Assembly (NCBI RefSeq): GCF_006385555.1
Contig: NZ_CP041036.1
Span: forward strand, 2,852,001-2,916,000
Direction of reading: 5' to 3'
Source of the DNA: Shewanella polaris
GTDB lineage: Bacteria > Pseudomonadota > Gammaproteobacteria > Enterobacterales > Shewanellaceae
DNA length: 64,000 nt
Below are positions 16,814 to 27,150 of the stretch, in pieces; position 1 is the first letter of the stretch; each line of letters starts with the position of its first letter. A model generated the notes under the pieces. The model was not told the DNA's origin. It saw nothing but the letters and a program-made list of their open reading frames with translations, and made no database searches. A program made the translations under genes and the position numbers.

Positions 16814-19147
16814 CTATTGATAATCTGATTGTGTTAACCAATCATTAAACTGTCGTTCTGGGAGCGGGCGAGACAAGTAAAATCCTTGGCCCATTTCGCA
16901 GTTTAGATCGGTTAACCACTCTAACGTAACCTTGTCTTCGATGCCTTCGGCAACCACTTTAAGCCCCAAGTTATGAGCAAGTTGTAGTGTTGATTGCACA
17001 ATAATTTGGTCAGCTTGATTTTCTAGTAACTTTTGCACAAATGACTTATCAATTTTTAGCTCATCAACCGGTAATTGCTTCAACTGTGCCAGTGAAGAAT
17101 AACCCGTACCATAATCATCTATCGATAGTGTCAGTCCATTATTTCGTAATAATGTGAGCTGCTTTATCGCCAGTTCAGGATCTGATACGACCGCATCCTC
17201 GGTGATCTCTAACGTCATTGCAGCTACAGGAACATGATGCTCCGCGAGTGCATTAATGACCCAATGGCAAAATTGCTCATCTTTTAAATTTTCAGCCGAA
17301 ATATTAACGGCAATACACATATCAATGCCCAATAATTGCCAGCGATGATATTGAGCCATTGCTTCGGTAATAACCCAACGTGTCAACGCATCCATTTGCA
17401 TGGTTTTTTCAGCAATAGGAATAAACGTATCGGGTGGAATAATGCCTCTAGCAGGATGGTCCCAACGAACTAATGCTTCAACATGGGTGATTTTTTGTTT
17501 GGCTAAGTTTAATTTTGGTTGGTAATACAATACTAACTGATTTTGCTCAATAGCCACTTTGAGTTCATTAATTAATTGAAAACGTTCAATGCTATTTTTA
17601 TCAATATTAGCATCATAGATCTGGTAATCACGCTTATTTACTTTAGCGTGCTGCAAGGCGGTATCGGCTTGTCTTAGTAAGGTTACAATATCGATATTAG
17701 GCTGATAAAAGCTCACGCCAGCAGTAAACTGCAAATGTAACATCACATCTTTGTAATGATAATCTTGACCAATCTGTTGCTGTAACTTGGATAACAAAAC
17801 ATCGAACGATTGATGCTCACAATGCTTAAATGCCAGAACAAATTCATCACCTGACAATCGGTAAGCAAAGGCATCAGAATTAATCTCACATAGACGCTTA
17901 GCCACCTCTTTAATCACTTCATCACCCACTTCATGACCTAAAGTGACATTAATTTCGGTCATACGGCGAATATTAATTAAACACAGTCCCATTTTTGAAC
18001 CTGACACCAACCAAGGTTCAATGTTGCGCTGTAATTCGTTGCGGTTACCTAAATTGGTTAACGGGTCATGAAACGCTTGATGCTCAATGGCTTTTTCACG
18101 CGCTAAAATAGCTTGCTGCATTGAGGTAAACTCGTTAGCTAATTGTTGTAACTCAACACTTGAGTCGACAGTAACATTCGAGTCGTAATTACCTTTGGCA
18201 ATAAAGCGGGCTTGGGCAATTAATTGTTTAATCGGTCGAGTAATACTGCCCGAAATCAAAAATGCCAATAACAAAGAAACGGGTAACATTAATACCAGCA
18301 CTGCCACTTGTTGTAACCACTGCGAGTCTATGGAAGCCAGTAAGTCTGAACGCGATTTATACATGTAAGCATGCAGAGCTTGTCCATCAACATCACCCAA
18401 AGACTGTTTCCACAAGATATAATCGAGATTGCTTTTTTGATCAGTGATATAGCTGGATAACAACATGCTTTCATCGTTTGACAACGACTCACCAGAGTGG
18501 CCAATTGTCGTCATCTTATCCGCCGAGGTTAGGATAAAACCACTATTTAACCCAGTGAGTTTATACAACGAATTGGCCAATGCATCGTCGACGAGAAAAC
18601 CAAATCCAACCCAACCGATAACACTATTGCCACCACTGGTGAGTGGAGAAAACTTAATTTGATATAACTTATTATCTAATAAATAAAATGGACTTAATGT
18701 TTCAAACTCAGAACCTAACAGATAGCGAAACGTACTATTTTGCTCAGAGCCCAAAGCAACCACTTCACGGCCCTTGTCTGTTTGTGATGCGACCAGCTGA
18801 CCAATAATCTTACCTTCCGCAGATACTGCCATTGCAAGCGAAGCATTGATTCGACTACGATGATTATTGAGTGCAACTAAAAAACTACGGTTATCACCAT
18901 CAATAAAAATATCTTTTAAGCCGAAGTCTTTTGCTGCCGTCGCTGCGAATGCCGCCAAATAATAGCTTCGATTATCATATTGCGATTCAAAAACAAGACT
19001 GGCGACGTCAAGTTGGCTCGCCACATATTGTTGCTCTAATCTTTGATTTGCTTGATAAGACAACCAAAAAGACAAGCTTAATACAGCAATAATTAACAGG
19101 ACAAAAAAAGCAAAAATCCGAGTTTGTAGGCGATTAAAAAATGCCAA
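16814..19147 (-). CDS. Membrane-bound dual GGDEF/EAL cyclic-di-GMP protein
   Basis: A 777-residue inner-membrane signalling protein. The order is: TM1 (about 10-30), a periplasmic sensor domain of about 240 residues, TM2 (near 285), HAMP, GGDEF (about 355-515) and EAL (about 530-770). The diguanylate cyclase motif is SGDEF (near residue 432), one change from GGDEF, so synthesis may be weak or lost. The phosphodiesterase side looks intact: EALVRW, NISAENL, EITED, IDDYGTGYSS, KIDKSF and AEGIED are all present. The likely net role is c-di-GMP breakdown controlled by a periplasmic signal, perhaps relayed by the cupredoxin-like protein encoded just upstream. Confidence 0.9.
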   Translation of the reverse strand: MAFFNRLQTRIFAFFVLLIIAVLSLSFWLSYQANQRLEQQYVASQLDVASLVFESQYDNRSYYLAAFAATAAKDFGLKDIFIDGDNRSFLVALNNHRSRINASLAMAVSAEGKIIGQLVASQTDKGREVVALGSEQNSTFRYLLGSEFETLSPFYLLDNKLYQIKFSPLTSGGNSVIGWVGFGFLVDDALANSLYKLTGLNSGFILTSADKMTTIGHSGESLSNDESMLLSSYITDQKSNLDYILWKQSLGDVDGQALHAYMYKSRSDLLASIDSQWLQQVAVLVLMLPVSLLLAFLISGSITRPIKQLIAQARFIAKGNYDSNVTVDSSVELQQLANEFTSMQQAILAREKAIEHQAFHDPLTNLGNRNELQRNIEPWLVSGSKMGLCLINIRRMTEINVTLGHEVGDEVIKEVAKRLCEINSDAFAYRLSGDEFVLAFKHCEHQSFDVLLSKLQQQIGQDYHYKDVMLHLQFTAGVSFYQPNIDIVTLLRQADTALQHAKVNKRDYQIYDANIDKNSIERFQLINELKVAIEQNQLVLYYQPKLNLAKQKITHVEALVRWDHPARGIIPPDTFIPIAEKTMQMDALTRWVITEAMAQYHRWQLLGIDMCIAVNISAENLKDEQFCHWVINALAEHHVPVAAMTLEITEDAVVSDPELAIKQLTLLRNNGLTLSIDDYGTGYSSLAQLKQLPVDELKIDKSFVQKLLENQADQIIVQSTLQLAHNLGLKVVAEGIEDKVTLEWLTDLNCEMGQGFYLSRPLPERQFNDWLTQSDYQ

Positions 19148-19149
19148 TA

Positions 19150-19821
19150 CTAGTATCCTTCTAAAAATTCAAATTCATCTAAACTTTTCTGTTCCGGAAT
19201 ACTATCAAATTCACCCTGTAAAGAGATAGTAATAGTGTTATCACTGGGTAAATGGAACATTTTGGCTTGTTGATTATCTGTCAATTTTAATTGTGGATGC
19301 CATACAACAATCTTGAAGTCATCGGCGGGTAAATCTGCAAATGTCACCTGCCCTTGTGGATTGGTCACTGCATAAAAAGGGGTGTCGACAACCAACAAAT
19401 GGCCCGACATCCAATCATGAATATTACACCCCATCGACACATGTCCTGTTTGCTCGAATCTCAGAACTTGTTGTTCTTGATTATGACGTAATTTAAATGC
19501 AAAACGTTTCGGACCAAGTGCCGAATAAATATGATGAGTAATATCGTCTTCATTGACAAAAGCCACATCCTTATCTTTTTGCACAATAGTAATATAGGGG
19601 GAAAACTGCTTATCTTTTTGATGAACTTCAGCTTTTTTAGATGATTTTCTGGCAACAATATGGGCTGGATTGCTTGGCAGTAGGTACACCACCATGTTTT
19701 CTGCTGGTAGTCCTTGGGTATTTAACACCATTATATTTTGCGAAGCCGCTATCGCAGCACTGGTACTAAATATTAAACTGGTTAAAGTCAGCACGATTAC
19801 GCGCGTTGAGGTAATGATCAT
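19150..19821 (-). CDS. Periplasmic cupredoxin-like protein (annotated elsewhere as methylamine utilization protein)
   Basis: A 223-residue exported protein with a signal peptide (cleavage near SAAIAAS). The core is a plastocyanin-like domain: DDITHHIYS supplies one copper-ligand His, and GCNIHDWM supplies Cys, His and Met in a C-x2-H-x2-M arrangement. That spacing resembles a type-1 copper site. The C-terminal part (FADLPADDFKIVVWHPQLK) is a carboxypeptidase-regulatory-like beta fold common in this group. The methylamine name is inherited annotation; no mau genes are nearby. It is the first gene of the three-gene unit, 2 bases before the GGDEF/EAL gene, suggesting a copper or redox sensing role. 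Confidence 0.72.
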   Translation of the reverse strand: MIITSTRVIVLTLTSLIFSTSAAIAASQNIMVLNTQGLPAENMVVYLLPSNPAHIVARKSSKKAEVHQKDKQFSPYITIVQKDKDVAFVNEDDITHHIYSALGPKRFAFKLRHNQEQQVLRFEQTGHVSMGCNIHDWMSGHLLVVDTPFYAVTNPQGQVTFADLPADDFKIVVWHPQLKLTDNQQAKMFHLPSDNTITISLQGEFDSIPEQKSLDEFEFLEGY

Positions 19822-20096
19822 TGATACTCCTAAATGACGTTTGCCTGATCATACAATAAAGCACCGAAACAAGTTTACCATGAAGGTATCCAAGCGGTTG
19901 TTATTCATCGGTATCTAATCATGCTGTTATAAAAATAAACGTTGTTAAGCGAACGGATTAAATTAAATGCGGTTAACTTAAATCAGTCATTAATTCAGCC
20001 TAACAACTTATTAACAGACCTGCTACCTTAGTACTTTATTTCAAGCTAATCAAAAAAATATCAATAATCCTCTATGATAAGGTAAGACAGACTAAA

Positions 20097-21542
20097 CTAA
20101 ATTTTATATTGACTTAAAATTACCCCTAAACCTTTAGAAGATTTATTCAAATCTTGAGCTAATATACCAGCTTGCTTGGAAGTACTACGAATAGTATCCG
20201 ATTGCTGACGAATTTGATTAAGTTGCATGGCAATATCACCGGCAGACACACTCTGTTGTTCTGCCGAAGCAGCTATTTGGCTACTCATATCAAACACCGC
20301 ATTAATAGAATCAGCCATATGAGTAATATCATCACCGACAGCTTTAATACTCGCACTACCTTGATCGGCTTCTGTCACAATAACAGTAGTAATAGTGGTG
20401 AGCTTTTTGGAACCTTGTTGTAAACCTTCAATCATTTTTTGAATTTCTACGGTTGCTTTTTGTGTCCGCCCAGCAAGAGTACGTACTTCATCCGCCACGA
20501 CCGCAAAACCACGACCTTGCTCCCCAGCACGAGCAGCTTCAATAGCAGCATTTAATGCTAATAAATTTGTTTGCTCAGAAATACTATCAATGGTGGTAAC
20601 GGCATCATTAATTTGGGTAGCATCGCGGGAGAGTTGCTCTACAGATGAAAATGCTTCAGCTATACGTTCAGATAAATAACTAATACGTTTAACCGCATCA
20701 TTAATCTTACTTTGGCTTTCACCTATGTGTGTAGCATTTTGCTTAGTATTTAATGAGGCATCACTTGCATGATGTGACACATCGGCAATGGCCGTCGTCA
20801 TTTGATCCATGGCGTGAGCCACTGAATCTAAGAAATGGTGTTGTTGGTCAATTAGTTCGTCATTGGTACTGGCTTGATGATTAAACTCGTTAGCGGCAAC
20901 AGCCAAGGTTTCAGCATTACTGCGGATAGCACCAACCATTTCACTCATGTTATCTGCGCTGCGATCAATTTCATTAGCAATTAAACTGAAATCATCAGAA
21001 CCAAAAAAGTTTAACCTAACGGTTAAGTCACCATCAGCTAAACGTTTAATTGCTTGGTAAATATCCCATAAGCCTCCCCCTAATGAGGTGGAAATCCAAT
21101 AGCTCAGTTGAAATAACGGCAATAAACCAACCAAAGCCAAAATCAACATTAAATTCGTTTGGCTTAGCGGCTCTTGTTCCCATTGCTGAACATTTTGACT
21201 TTTAGTTAAATACTTATCGCCAACGCTTGCAGACGTCGTTACCACATCACCACTTCTAACCGTGTTATCACGACTCGTTAACTGCAATTGGTTATCTTGT
21301 GCAAATTGTTTAAGGGCATCATTATGTAAATCTTGGTTATTGGCAACCGAGGCGAAACTGTCAACACTTGCTTGAGCACGTTGTAACGATGTTTGCTCAA
21401 TTAATTCTTGAGTTTGTTGGTAATTCAATAATGCAATAACACTGGTGATCAATGCAACAAGTGAACACACCACCCAAAATTTTCCATTGAGGCTTAATTT
21501 AATCAAAATAGCATCAATTTTTCTAAACTGGATTTGCTTCAT
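20097..21542 (-). CDS. Methyl-accepting chemotaxis protein
   Basis: A 481-residue chemoreceptor. TM1 (about residues 20-42) and TM2 (about 130-150) enclose a short, roughly 85-residue periplasmic domain, too small for a Cache or four-helix ligand domain of usual size. HAMP follows, then the cytoplasmic hairpin with the highly conserved tip [19 protein letters not shown] and [14 protein letters not shown]. There is no C-terminal pentapeptide for CheR/CheB tethering (it ends ILSQYKI). It is monocistronic in appearance. The ligand cannot be inferred. Confidence 0.93.
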   Translation of the reverse strand: MKQIQFRKIDAILIKLSLNGKFWVVCSLVALITSVIALLNYQQTQELIEQTSLQRAQASVDSFASVANNQDLHNDALKQFAQDNQLQLTSRDNTVRSGDVVTTSASVGDKYLTKSQNVQQWEQEPLSQTNLMLILALVGLLPLFQLSYWISTSLGGGLWDIYQAIKRLADGDLTVRLNFFGSDDFSLIANEIDRSADNMSEMVGAIRSNAETLAVAANEFNHQASTNDELIDQQHHFLDSVAHAMDQMTTAIADVSHHASDASLNTKQNATHIGESQSKINDAVKRISYLSERIAEAFSSVEQLSRDATQINDAVTTIDSISEQTNLLALNAAIEAARAGEQGRGFAVVADEVRTLAGRTQKATVEIQKMIEGLQQGSKKLTTITTVIVTEADQGSASIKAVGDDITHMADSINAVFDMSSQIAASAEQQSVSAGDIAMQLNQIRQQSDTIRSTSKQAGILAQDLNKSSKGLGVILSQYKI

Positions 21543-21710
21543 ATAAGCTTCCTAAGGCAACTTGCCATTATCTCAAAAGTGACAACAAAACGACATAAAC
21601 GGACAGCACCCGCACAAACGTCAATCAATATTATAGAAGATCCAGGTTATTCAGATTCATTTGCCATCTTATAGCCGTATTTTTTAAAATGTTAACCTTG
21701 AGGCAATAAC

Positions 21711-21740
21711 AATGCCTAAGTACGAATATACTTAGGCATT
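21711..21740. repeat. 12-bp perfect hairpin between MCP and iorB genes
   Basis: AATGCCTAAGTA (21711-21722) pairs with TACTTAGGCATT (21729-21740) around a 6-base loop. It lies 60 bases past the stop of the leftward iorB gene. On the minus strand it is followed by GTTATTG rather than a T run, so it is a weak terminator candidate. Confidence 0.45.
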
Positions 21741-21800
21741 AGGCTTAATAATTATCGACTTAAATGAGTAAGACTTAAGTGTTACAGCTCACGTAAATGG

Positions 21801-24044
21801 CTAAACGGATAAATATTTATTGAGCGGTAAATCGCGATATCTTGCACCGGTCGCTGCAAAAATTGCATTCGTTAAACTTGGCGCAACAGGTGGCACACCG
21901 GGTTCACCGACACCCGCTGGTTTTGCGGTAGACTCGATAACATACGTTTCAATATCTGGACTTTGTGGCATACGTAATAACGGATAATCATGAAAGTTTG
22001 ATTGTTCAACCTTACCCTCTTTAAAGCTAATTTCGCCCATCATAGCGAGGCTTAAACCAAAAATAATCGCGCCCTCTAATTGAGATTTAACCCGATCAGG
22101 ATTAATCACAGTACCAGCGTCCATCACTGCTATTGATTTAATCACCTTAAGCTGCTTATCGACAACTTCAACCAAGGTAGCAACAGCAACATAACTCACA
22201 AAGCTGCGATGAATAGCCATACCCCAGCCTTGGTTTTTAGCCGCTTTAGGCGCATTAGCTAACGCAGTTTCAAGTGTATCTAATACCTTAAGGTATCGAC
22301 CCACATCCACGGGATGATCCCCTGACGCCTCACCATAGTTACCGTATTTAAAAGCTTGGTTTTCAAATGTTTCTATCCGTGGTTTACCCAAAAGATCACG
22401 CCACATTTGTATACAAGGCTTATTACCTTTAACGGCTAACTCATCAACAAAACTTCCCATACCAAAAGCGTGTTGAATGTTACACACAGAGCGCATCCAA
22501 CCGATACGGGTATGTGCCTCCGCCTTTACCGCTTCCAACTGAACATGTCCCAGCGCTAATGGTACATCACTAAAACCTAAATCTAACTCACCAGCCGACG
22601 GATATTCTACGCCCTCAGCAAATGTTGAACTAATAGATGGAAAACCAGTCCGCGCTAACAATGCGATTGGCATATTGTTGTTATCAAGTTTTGCCTGATA
22701 CATTTGCGCACTAATCGCATGGTAATAGCTATTTTGAATTTCATCTTCGCGGCTCCAACACACCTTAATAGGCTTGTTTAACTTTTGCGATAAAATAGCT
22801 GCTTCTACGCTAAAATCAGGTTTGGATTTACGTCCAAAACCGCCGCCCAATAAGGTCACATTAACCGTAACCTGCTCTTCTTTAAGCCCTAATGCTCCAG
22901 CTACATTCTGTTGAGTACTTTGCGGCGTTTGGCTCGATGCCCATAATTCGCAGCCATCGGCCGTCACATTTGCAGTTGCAACGGGTGGCTCCATCATGGC
23001 GTGGGTTAAGTAAGGGACTGTGTACACTGCATTAACGGTTTGCTCTGCAGGCCACTCAGTGATCGAATCACCGAGTTTGCGTATTACTTTCCCAGGCTGG
23101 TTAACTCGCTCAACCAAGCCTTGTAAATATAATTCTGAATCATGACCATCATTAATCGACTTAGACCAGGTAATCGTTAATGCTTTGCGCGCTTCAATCG
23201 CACTCCAACTGTTGGTAGCGATTACAGCTACGCCGCCCAAAGGTTGAAACAACGGTGCACCTTGTGGTGCTGGCAAGGTAATGATATCAACCACGCCGGC
23301 AATACTGCGGGCTTTGGTGTCATCAACACTTACCACATCACTGCCTAATACTGGTGGGCGAGTAATACTAGCGTACAACATGCCATCTAGCTTAATGTCA
23401 TATCCATATATCGCTTTACCCGTTAGCATCGCATCCATATCGACAATAGTGTGTGACTTGCCAATATGAGTAAAATCACTAGCATTTTTTAACACCACTG
23501 AGTCTAATTCTGGCATTGGCAATGTCGACGCTACCAGTGCTAAATCGCCATAAGCAAGGCTTCTGTTACTGCCTTTGTGATGCACTTTATGAGCTTTGGC
23601 ATATACCTCCGCAGCAGGCACTTTCCATTGTTGTGCCGCCGCTTGTTCTAACATAGTACGAGCGGTGGCACCCATTTGACGCATGCGATGGTAATGCTTA
23701 CGGATACTGCGGCTACCATCAGTATTTTGGCTGCCATAACGTTTATCTGCTAGGCCTTGCACCACCACAACCTTATCCCAATCAGCTTCTAATTCATCAG
23801 CTAAAATTTGCGGGATACCGGTTCGAATACCTTGACCCATTTCAGAGCGATGACAGGTTAAATAGACTTTGTTGTCTTCACCAATAGCAACAAATAGATT
23901 CATTAAAGCTTGTTTGTCTTGTGCCAGCGCCATTGGGCTCCATGCTAAACTGGATGTGCCGAGGGCCAATCCGCCGCCAACAGCGCCAAATAGTTTAAGT
24001 ACATGACGGCGACTGATATTTTCAACTGCAGTAAATGTAGTCAT
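21801..24044 (-). CDS. iorB: Molybdopterin-binding large subunit, isoquinoline 1-oxidoreductase beta-like
   Basis: A 747-residue xanthine-oxidase-family catalytic subunit. It starts with a twin-arginine signal (SRRHVLKLFG, then a hydrophobic stretch), so the enzyme is exported folded to the periplasm. The molybdopterin-binding motifs include GGGFGRKSKPDFSVEAAILS, and the catalytic Glu lies in KPAGVGEPGVPPVAP near the C-terminus. The family hydroxylates N-heterocycles or oxidises aldehydes; the substrate is unknown. It lies 2 bases after the iron-sulfur subunit gene and downstream of mocA- and xdhC-like genes, a complete maturation set. Confidence 0.88.
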   Translation of the reverse strand: MTTFTAVENISRRHVLKLFGAVGGGLALGTSSLAWSPMALAQDKQALMNLFVAIGEDNKVYLTCHRSEMGQGIRTGIPQILADELEADWDKVVVVQGLADKRYGSQNTDGSRSIRKHYHRMRQMGATARTMLEQAAAQQWKVPAAEVYAKAHKVHHKGSNRSLAYGDLALVASTLPMPELDSVVLKNASDFTHIGKSHTIVDMDAMLTGKAIYGYDIKLDGMLYASITRPPVLGSDVVSVDDTKARSIAGVVDIITLPAPQGAPLFQPLGGVAVIATNSWSAIEARKALTITWSKSINDGHDSELYLQGLVERVNQPGKVIRKLGDSITEWPAEQTVNAVYTVPYLTHAMMEPPVATANVTADGCELWASSQTPQSTQQNVAGALGLKEEQVTVNVTLLGGGFGRKSKPDFSVEAAILSQKLNKPIKVCWSREDEIQNSYYHAISAQMYQAKLDNNNMPIALLARTGFPSISSTFAEGVEYPSAGELDLGFSDVPLALGHVQLEAVKAEAHTRIGWMRSVCNIQHAFGMGSFVDELAVKGNKPCIQMWRDLLGKPRIETFENQAFKYGNYGEASGDHPVDVGRYLKVLDTLETALANAPKAAKNQGWGMAIHRSFVSYVAVATLVEVVDKQLKVIKSIAVMDAGTVINPDRVKSQLEGAIIFGLSLAMMGEISFKEGKVEQSNFHDYPLLRMPQSPDIETYVIESTAKPAGVGEPGVPPVAPSLTNAIFAATGARYRDLPLNKYLSV

Positions 24045-24046
24045 GG

Positions 24047-24499
24047 TTATGCCTCCGAAGCCGATTTTATCGCCGCTTTAATACGTGGGTAAGTACCACA
24101 GCGGCAAATATTGCCCGACATTGCATCGTCAATTTGTGCCTCAGAAGGTTTAGCTGTGGTTTTTAATAATGCAGCCGCAGACATCAATTGCCCCGCCTGA
24201 CAATAACCGCATTGAGGCACATTGTGTTCCAGCCAAGCTTGCTTTAACTGTTCGGTCTCAAGGCCTTCAATGGTGGTAACTTGCTTGCCTTGCACTTGCT
24301 TTAAGCTGGTTAAACAACCGCGCATCGGACTGCCATCAACATGAATCGTACACGCGCCACATAAACCTGCACCACATCCAAATTTAGTGCCCGTTAAACC
24401 AAGTATGTCACGCAAAGCCCATAGCACAGGCATATTAGGATCGGCATCAAGGGTAAAATCCTTACCATTGACCATTAATTTTTGTGTTGAGGTTGTCAT
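24047..24499 (-). CDS. iorA: [2Fe-2S] small subunit, isoquinoline 1-oxidoreductase alpha-like
   Basis: A 150-residue electron-transfer subunit with two [2Fe-2S] centres. The plant-ferredoxin-type cluster is in [16 protein letters not shown] with a later Cys; the second cluster uses CGYCQAGQ and [12 protein letters not shown]. The ATG at 24499 is preferred because AAGGA lies 6 bases upstream of it; the ATG at 24505 would abut that AAGGA directly. It has no signal of its own, as expected for a partner co-exported through the Tat signal of the large subunit. Confidence 0.92.
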   Translation of the reverse strand: MTTSTQKLMVNGKDFTLDADPNMPVLWALRDILGLTGTKFGCGAGLCGACTIHVDGSPMRGCLTSLKQVQGKQVTTIEGLETEQLKQAWLEHNVPQCGYCQAGQLMSAAALLKTTAKPSEAQIDDAMSGNICRCGTYPRIKAAIKSASEA

Positions 24500-24524
24500 A
24501 ATCATTCCTTAATTGGGCCGAAAC

Positions 24525-25145
24525 TTAACTCACTTGATCTAACCAACGCGTTAAATCAGCTGGGGTATCAATATCAAATTGGGCTTGTTCCATAGTCAAT
24601 ATGTTCAAACTGTTATTTTTTTCATGGTGTTTTAATATACTTTTAGCGCCTTTATCACCTTCAATAGACATTAACGCGGCAAAATCCTCTGCTAAAAATA
24701 TAGCGGGTACACCAACATTTTCCCGATAAAAAGCACAACTACTTAGACCATTTTGGTAATAAGCATCAACAAGCCGAGTATAATCTTGAGCGGTTATCGC
24801 CACTTGGTCGGCCAACACCAGCAATAAAGCCTCTGCATGATGATCAATAGCATATTGAGCAGCCTGTTTAACAGAGCTGGATAATCCTTGTTGCCAATCA
24901 TGATTGATAATTCGATGTGATGTCGAAGTTATTGCCATAATCTCGTCATTAAGGTGTGCACCCAACACCACCGCAGGTGTTTGAATACCTGCAGCGGTTG
25001 TCACTTGATTTAGGGTTGTAATGCTATGGGCCAGCAAGCTTTGATCGCCCTGCACTTTGGCCGTTATTTTACTGCCATTAAATCGGCTGCTAGCCCCCGC
25101 AGCTAAAATCACGGTAACGATATTAGGCTTCATTATGCCCATCAT
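24525..25145 (-). CDS. MocA-like molybdenum cofactor nucleotidyltransferase
   Basis: A 206-residue NTP-transferase of the MobA/MocA family, which adds CMP (or GMP) to molybdopterin for hydroxylases of the xanthine oxidase family. The nucleotide-binding VILAAGASSRFNGSK and metal-binding LLVLADQVAIT motifs are clear, along with the C-terminal DIDTPADLTRWL. It overlaps the xdhC-like stop by one base (TAATG). Three ATGs are clustered at the start (25145, 25142, 25133); the choice is not decided by a ribosome-binding site. Its location beside iorAB supports a cofactor-tailoring role for that enzyme. Confidence 0.87.
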   Translation of the reverse strand: MMGIMKPNIVTVILAAGASSRFNGSKITAKVQGDQSLLAHSITTLNQVTTAAGIQTPAVVLGAHLNDEIMAITSTSHRIINHDWQQGLSSSVKQAAQYAIDHHAEALLLVLADQVAITAQDYTRLVDAYYQNGLSSCAFYRENVGVPAIFLAEDFAALMSIEGDKGAKSILKHHEKNNSLNILTMEQAQFDIDTPADLTRWLDQVS

Positions 25146-26164
25146 TACAGCATCACACTATCAAGACTAGTGAGCTGACTGCCATATAGCACCCCGTGAC
25201 ACTGAGATAAAACACTTAATGCTATTGAACCAGGAAGCTCACCGCCTAATGCAAGCCCTGCAGGAGCGGAGAAATAACCACTAAAATCATCCAAACTAAG
25301 ATCAGCCATTGCTAATACTTTATCGCGGCGGTGCACTGGCCCAAGTAACGAGATATAGGCTAAAGGTTGTGTCTGCAATACTTTAAGGGTCTTGGCATCA
25401 ATTTGCAGATTGTGACTCATCAAAAAAGCAGCATCTAAATCACTGAGTAAGTGATTAGTTACATTGGCAGTCGGTTGTTTGATAATTTGGCAACCCGGAA
25501 AATCATAGCTACGCGCATAAGCGGTGCGCTCGTCAAACACCGAGACTTTCCAGCCCATGGTTTGCGCCATTAGTGCGACAGGTTGCGCGTCTAAACCACC
25601 ACCGAAAATACCAATATGCACCGGAGGACGCAAAGGGATCTGCAGTAAGGTTTTACCCTGCTCTGTCACTTTAATGGTTTTAGTATTGAGGGTTATTGGT
25701 GTGGCCGAATCATTTGGATGCTCAATAAATAAGCCCGATATCTTATTGCTCGATACACCGTCATCGACAATATCCAACTGATAAATTCCGCTGTCTCCCC
25801 GCATTAATGCATCGTGTACGTGCAGTAAGCTTAAGTAATTATTAGCTTTATTTACCGACACCATCATAATATTGACAATACCACCACAACCAAGTTGATA
25901 ACTGGTATCAGACTCGTCGGTCGCATCGTAGGTTAATTGAATAACTTCTTGGGTTTGAATCGCTCGTTGGGCATGACGACGGAGATCTGCTTCAAGGCAA
26001 CCTCCACTTAGCATGCCTAAACTTTTCCCCATAGGATGAAATAACATGATAGCGCCAGGCTTGCGATAAGAAGAGCCTTGCACTTGAGTTAACACTGCTA
26101 CAACCCAGTCTTCTTGATAAGTAGGTAACCAGGCATCGAGTAAATCAACAAGGTGTTGAACCAT
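25145..26164 (-). CDS. xdhC: XdhC/CoxI-family molybdoenzyme maturation factor
   Basis: XdhC-type proteins hold and sulfurate the molybdenum cofactor before insertion into xanthine-oxidase-family enzymes. The 339-residue product has the N-terminal XdhC_CoxI domain (VQGSSYRKPGAIML, LSGGCLEADLRRHA with its conserved Cys) and a C-terminal Rossmann domain (HIGIFGGGLDAQPVALMAQT). It heads a four-gene leftward run (xdhC, mocA-like, iorA, iorB) with overlapping or near-abutting ends except for about 25 bases before iorA. Confidence 0.88.
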   Translation of the reverse strand: MVQHLVDLLDAWLPTYQEDWVVAVLTQVQGSSYRKPGAIMLFHPMGKSLGMLSGGCLEADLRRHAQRAIQTQEVIQLTYDATDESDTSYQLGCGGIVNIMMVSVNKANNYLSLLHVHDALMRGDSGIYQLDIVDDGVSSNKISGLFIEHPNDSATPITLNTKTIKVTEQGKTLLQIPLRPPVHIGIFGGGLDAQPVALMAQTMGWKVSVFDERTAYARSYDFPGCQIIKQPTANVTNHLLSDLDAAFLMSHNLQIDAKTLKVLQTQPLAYISLLGPVHRRDKVLAMADLSLDDFSGYFSAPAGLALGGELPGSIALSVLSQCHGVLYGSQLTSLDSVML

Positions 26165-26284
26165 GAGAACTGTCCATCATAATAAACGCAGACTATTAAG
26201 CTAACAGACTGGCTTTACAATGCAAATAATCAATCATTCATGGGATTAAAAATAACCTCAATGATCTGATTTTATAACAAAATA

Positions 26285-26935
26285 TTAATCAAATAACTGA
26301 TCAGCAACAAAGGGATTGTTTTGGCGTTCATCGGCAAACGTCGACATAGGTCCATGACCGGGAATAAAATTGATATTTTGTCCTAATGGCCACAATTTAG
26401 TGGTAATTGAGTGAAGTAAATCTTGATGATTAGATTCAGGGAAATCGGTGCGACCAATTGAGCCCCTAAAAAGCACATCACCCACCCAAGCTAAACTATC
26501 CTTTTTATCATAAAAAACGATGTGACCTGGGGTATGTCCGGGGCAATGAAGCACCTGCAAATGTTGCTCACCTACATTCACTTCGTCACCATCATTCAGG
26601 TATTGGCTTGGTTCAAAGGCTTCTACACGCGGAAAACCGAAGTTTTGACTTTGTTTGACTAAATTATCTAACCAAAATTTATCAGCAATGTGCGGACCAA
26701 TAATCGGGACAGCTAATTGTTTCGATAACGCTGCAGCGGCACCGACATGATCAATATGACCATGGGTTAATAGTATTTTTTCAACATGTAAGCCTAGCTT
26801 AGTCACCTCAGCTAAAATCCGATCAATGTTACCACCGGGATCAACAACCGCAGCCTTTAAGGTCTTCTCACACCAAATGACACTACAATTTTGCTGAAAA
26901 GGCGTTACGGGGATGATTTGATACTTCATCGACAA
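26285..26935 (-). CDS. MBL-fold metallo-hydrolase, glyoxalase II-like
   Basis: A 216-residue metallo-beta-lactamase-fold hydrolase of the YcbL/GloB type. The metal ligands are visible in THGHIDHVGAA, LHCPGHTPGHIVF, WVGDVLFRGSIGRTD and FIPGHGP. The family hydrolyses S-lactoylglutathione or related thioesters; this short form without the C-terminal helical domain fits YcbL better than GloB. It is a single gene, divergent from the alpha/beta hydrolase to its right, with a 215-base shared upstream region. Confidence 0.9.
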   Translation of the reverse strand: MSMKYQIIPVTPFQQNCSVIWCEKTLKAAVVDPGGNIDRILAEVTKLGLHVEKILLTHGHIDHVGAAAALSKQLAVPIIGPHIADKFWLDNLVKQSQNFGFPRVEAFEPSQYLNDGDEVNVGEQHLQVLHCPGHTPGHIVFYDKKDSLAWVGDVLFRGSIGRTDFPESNHQDLLHSITTKLWPLGQNINFIPGHGPMSTFADERQNNPFVADQLFD

Positions 26936-27150
26936 CCTCGTTCTTTAAAAAACACTTGCTGATTATCCGTTAATTCTACTTAGGCAGATGTGATCTAGAT
27001 AGCTCTTTAAAGTGATTTACGTCTAGTGACTGATTGTTAATCATTAACGGGCTAATTAAATAACCTTGTTCGCGCTCGTACATGCGTTCATATATCATAT
27101 CCACAAGATAAATTTAGTAACATCATTAATAACGACGGAATAGCCATTAT

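Noticed and set aside
26980..27005. CRP site (TGTGATCTAGAT) between the MBL and hydrolase genes
   Set aside because: Only the left half matches; the right half lacks TCACA.
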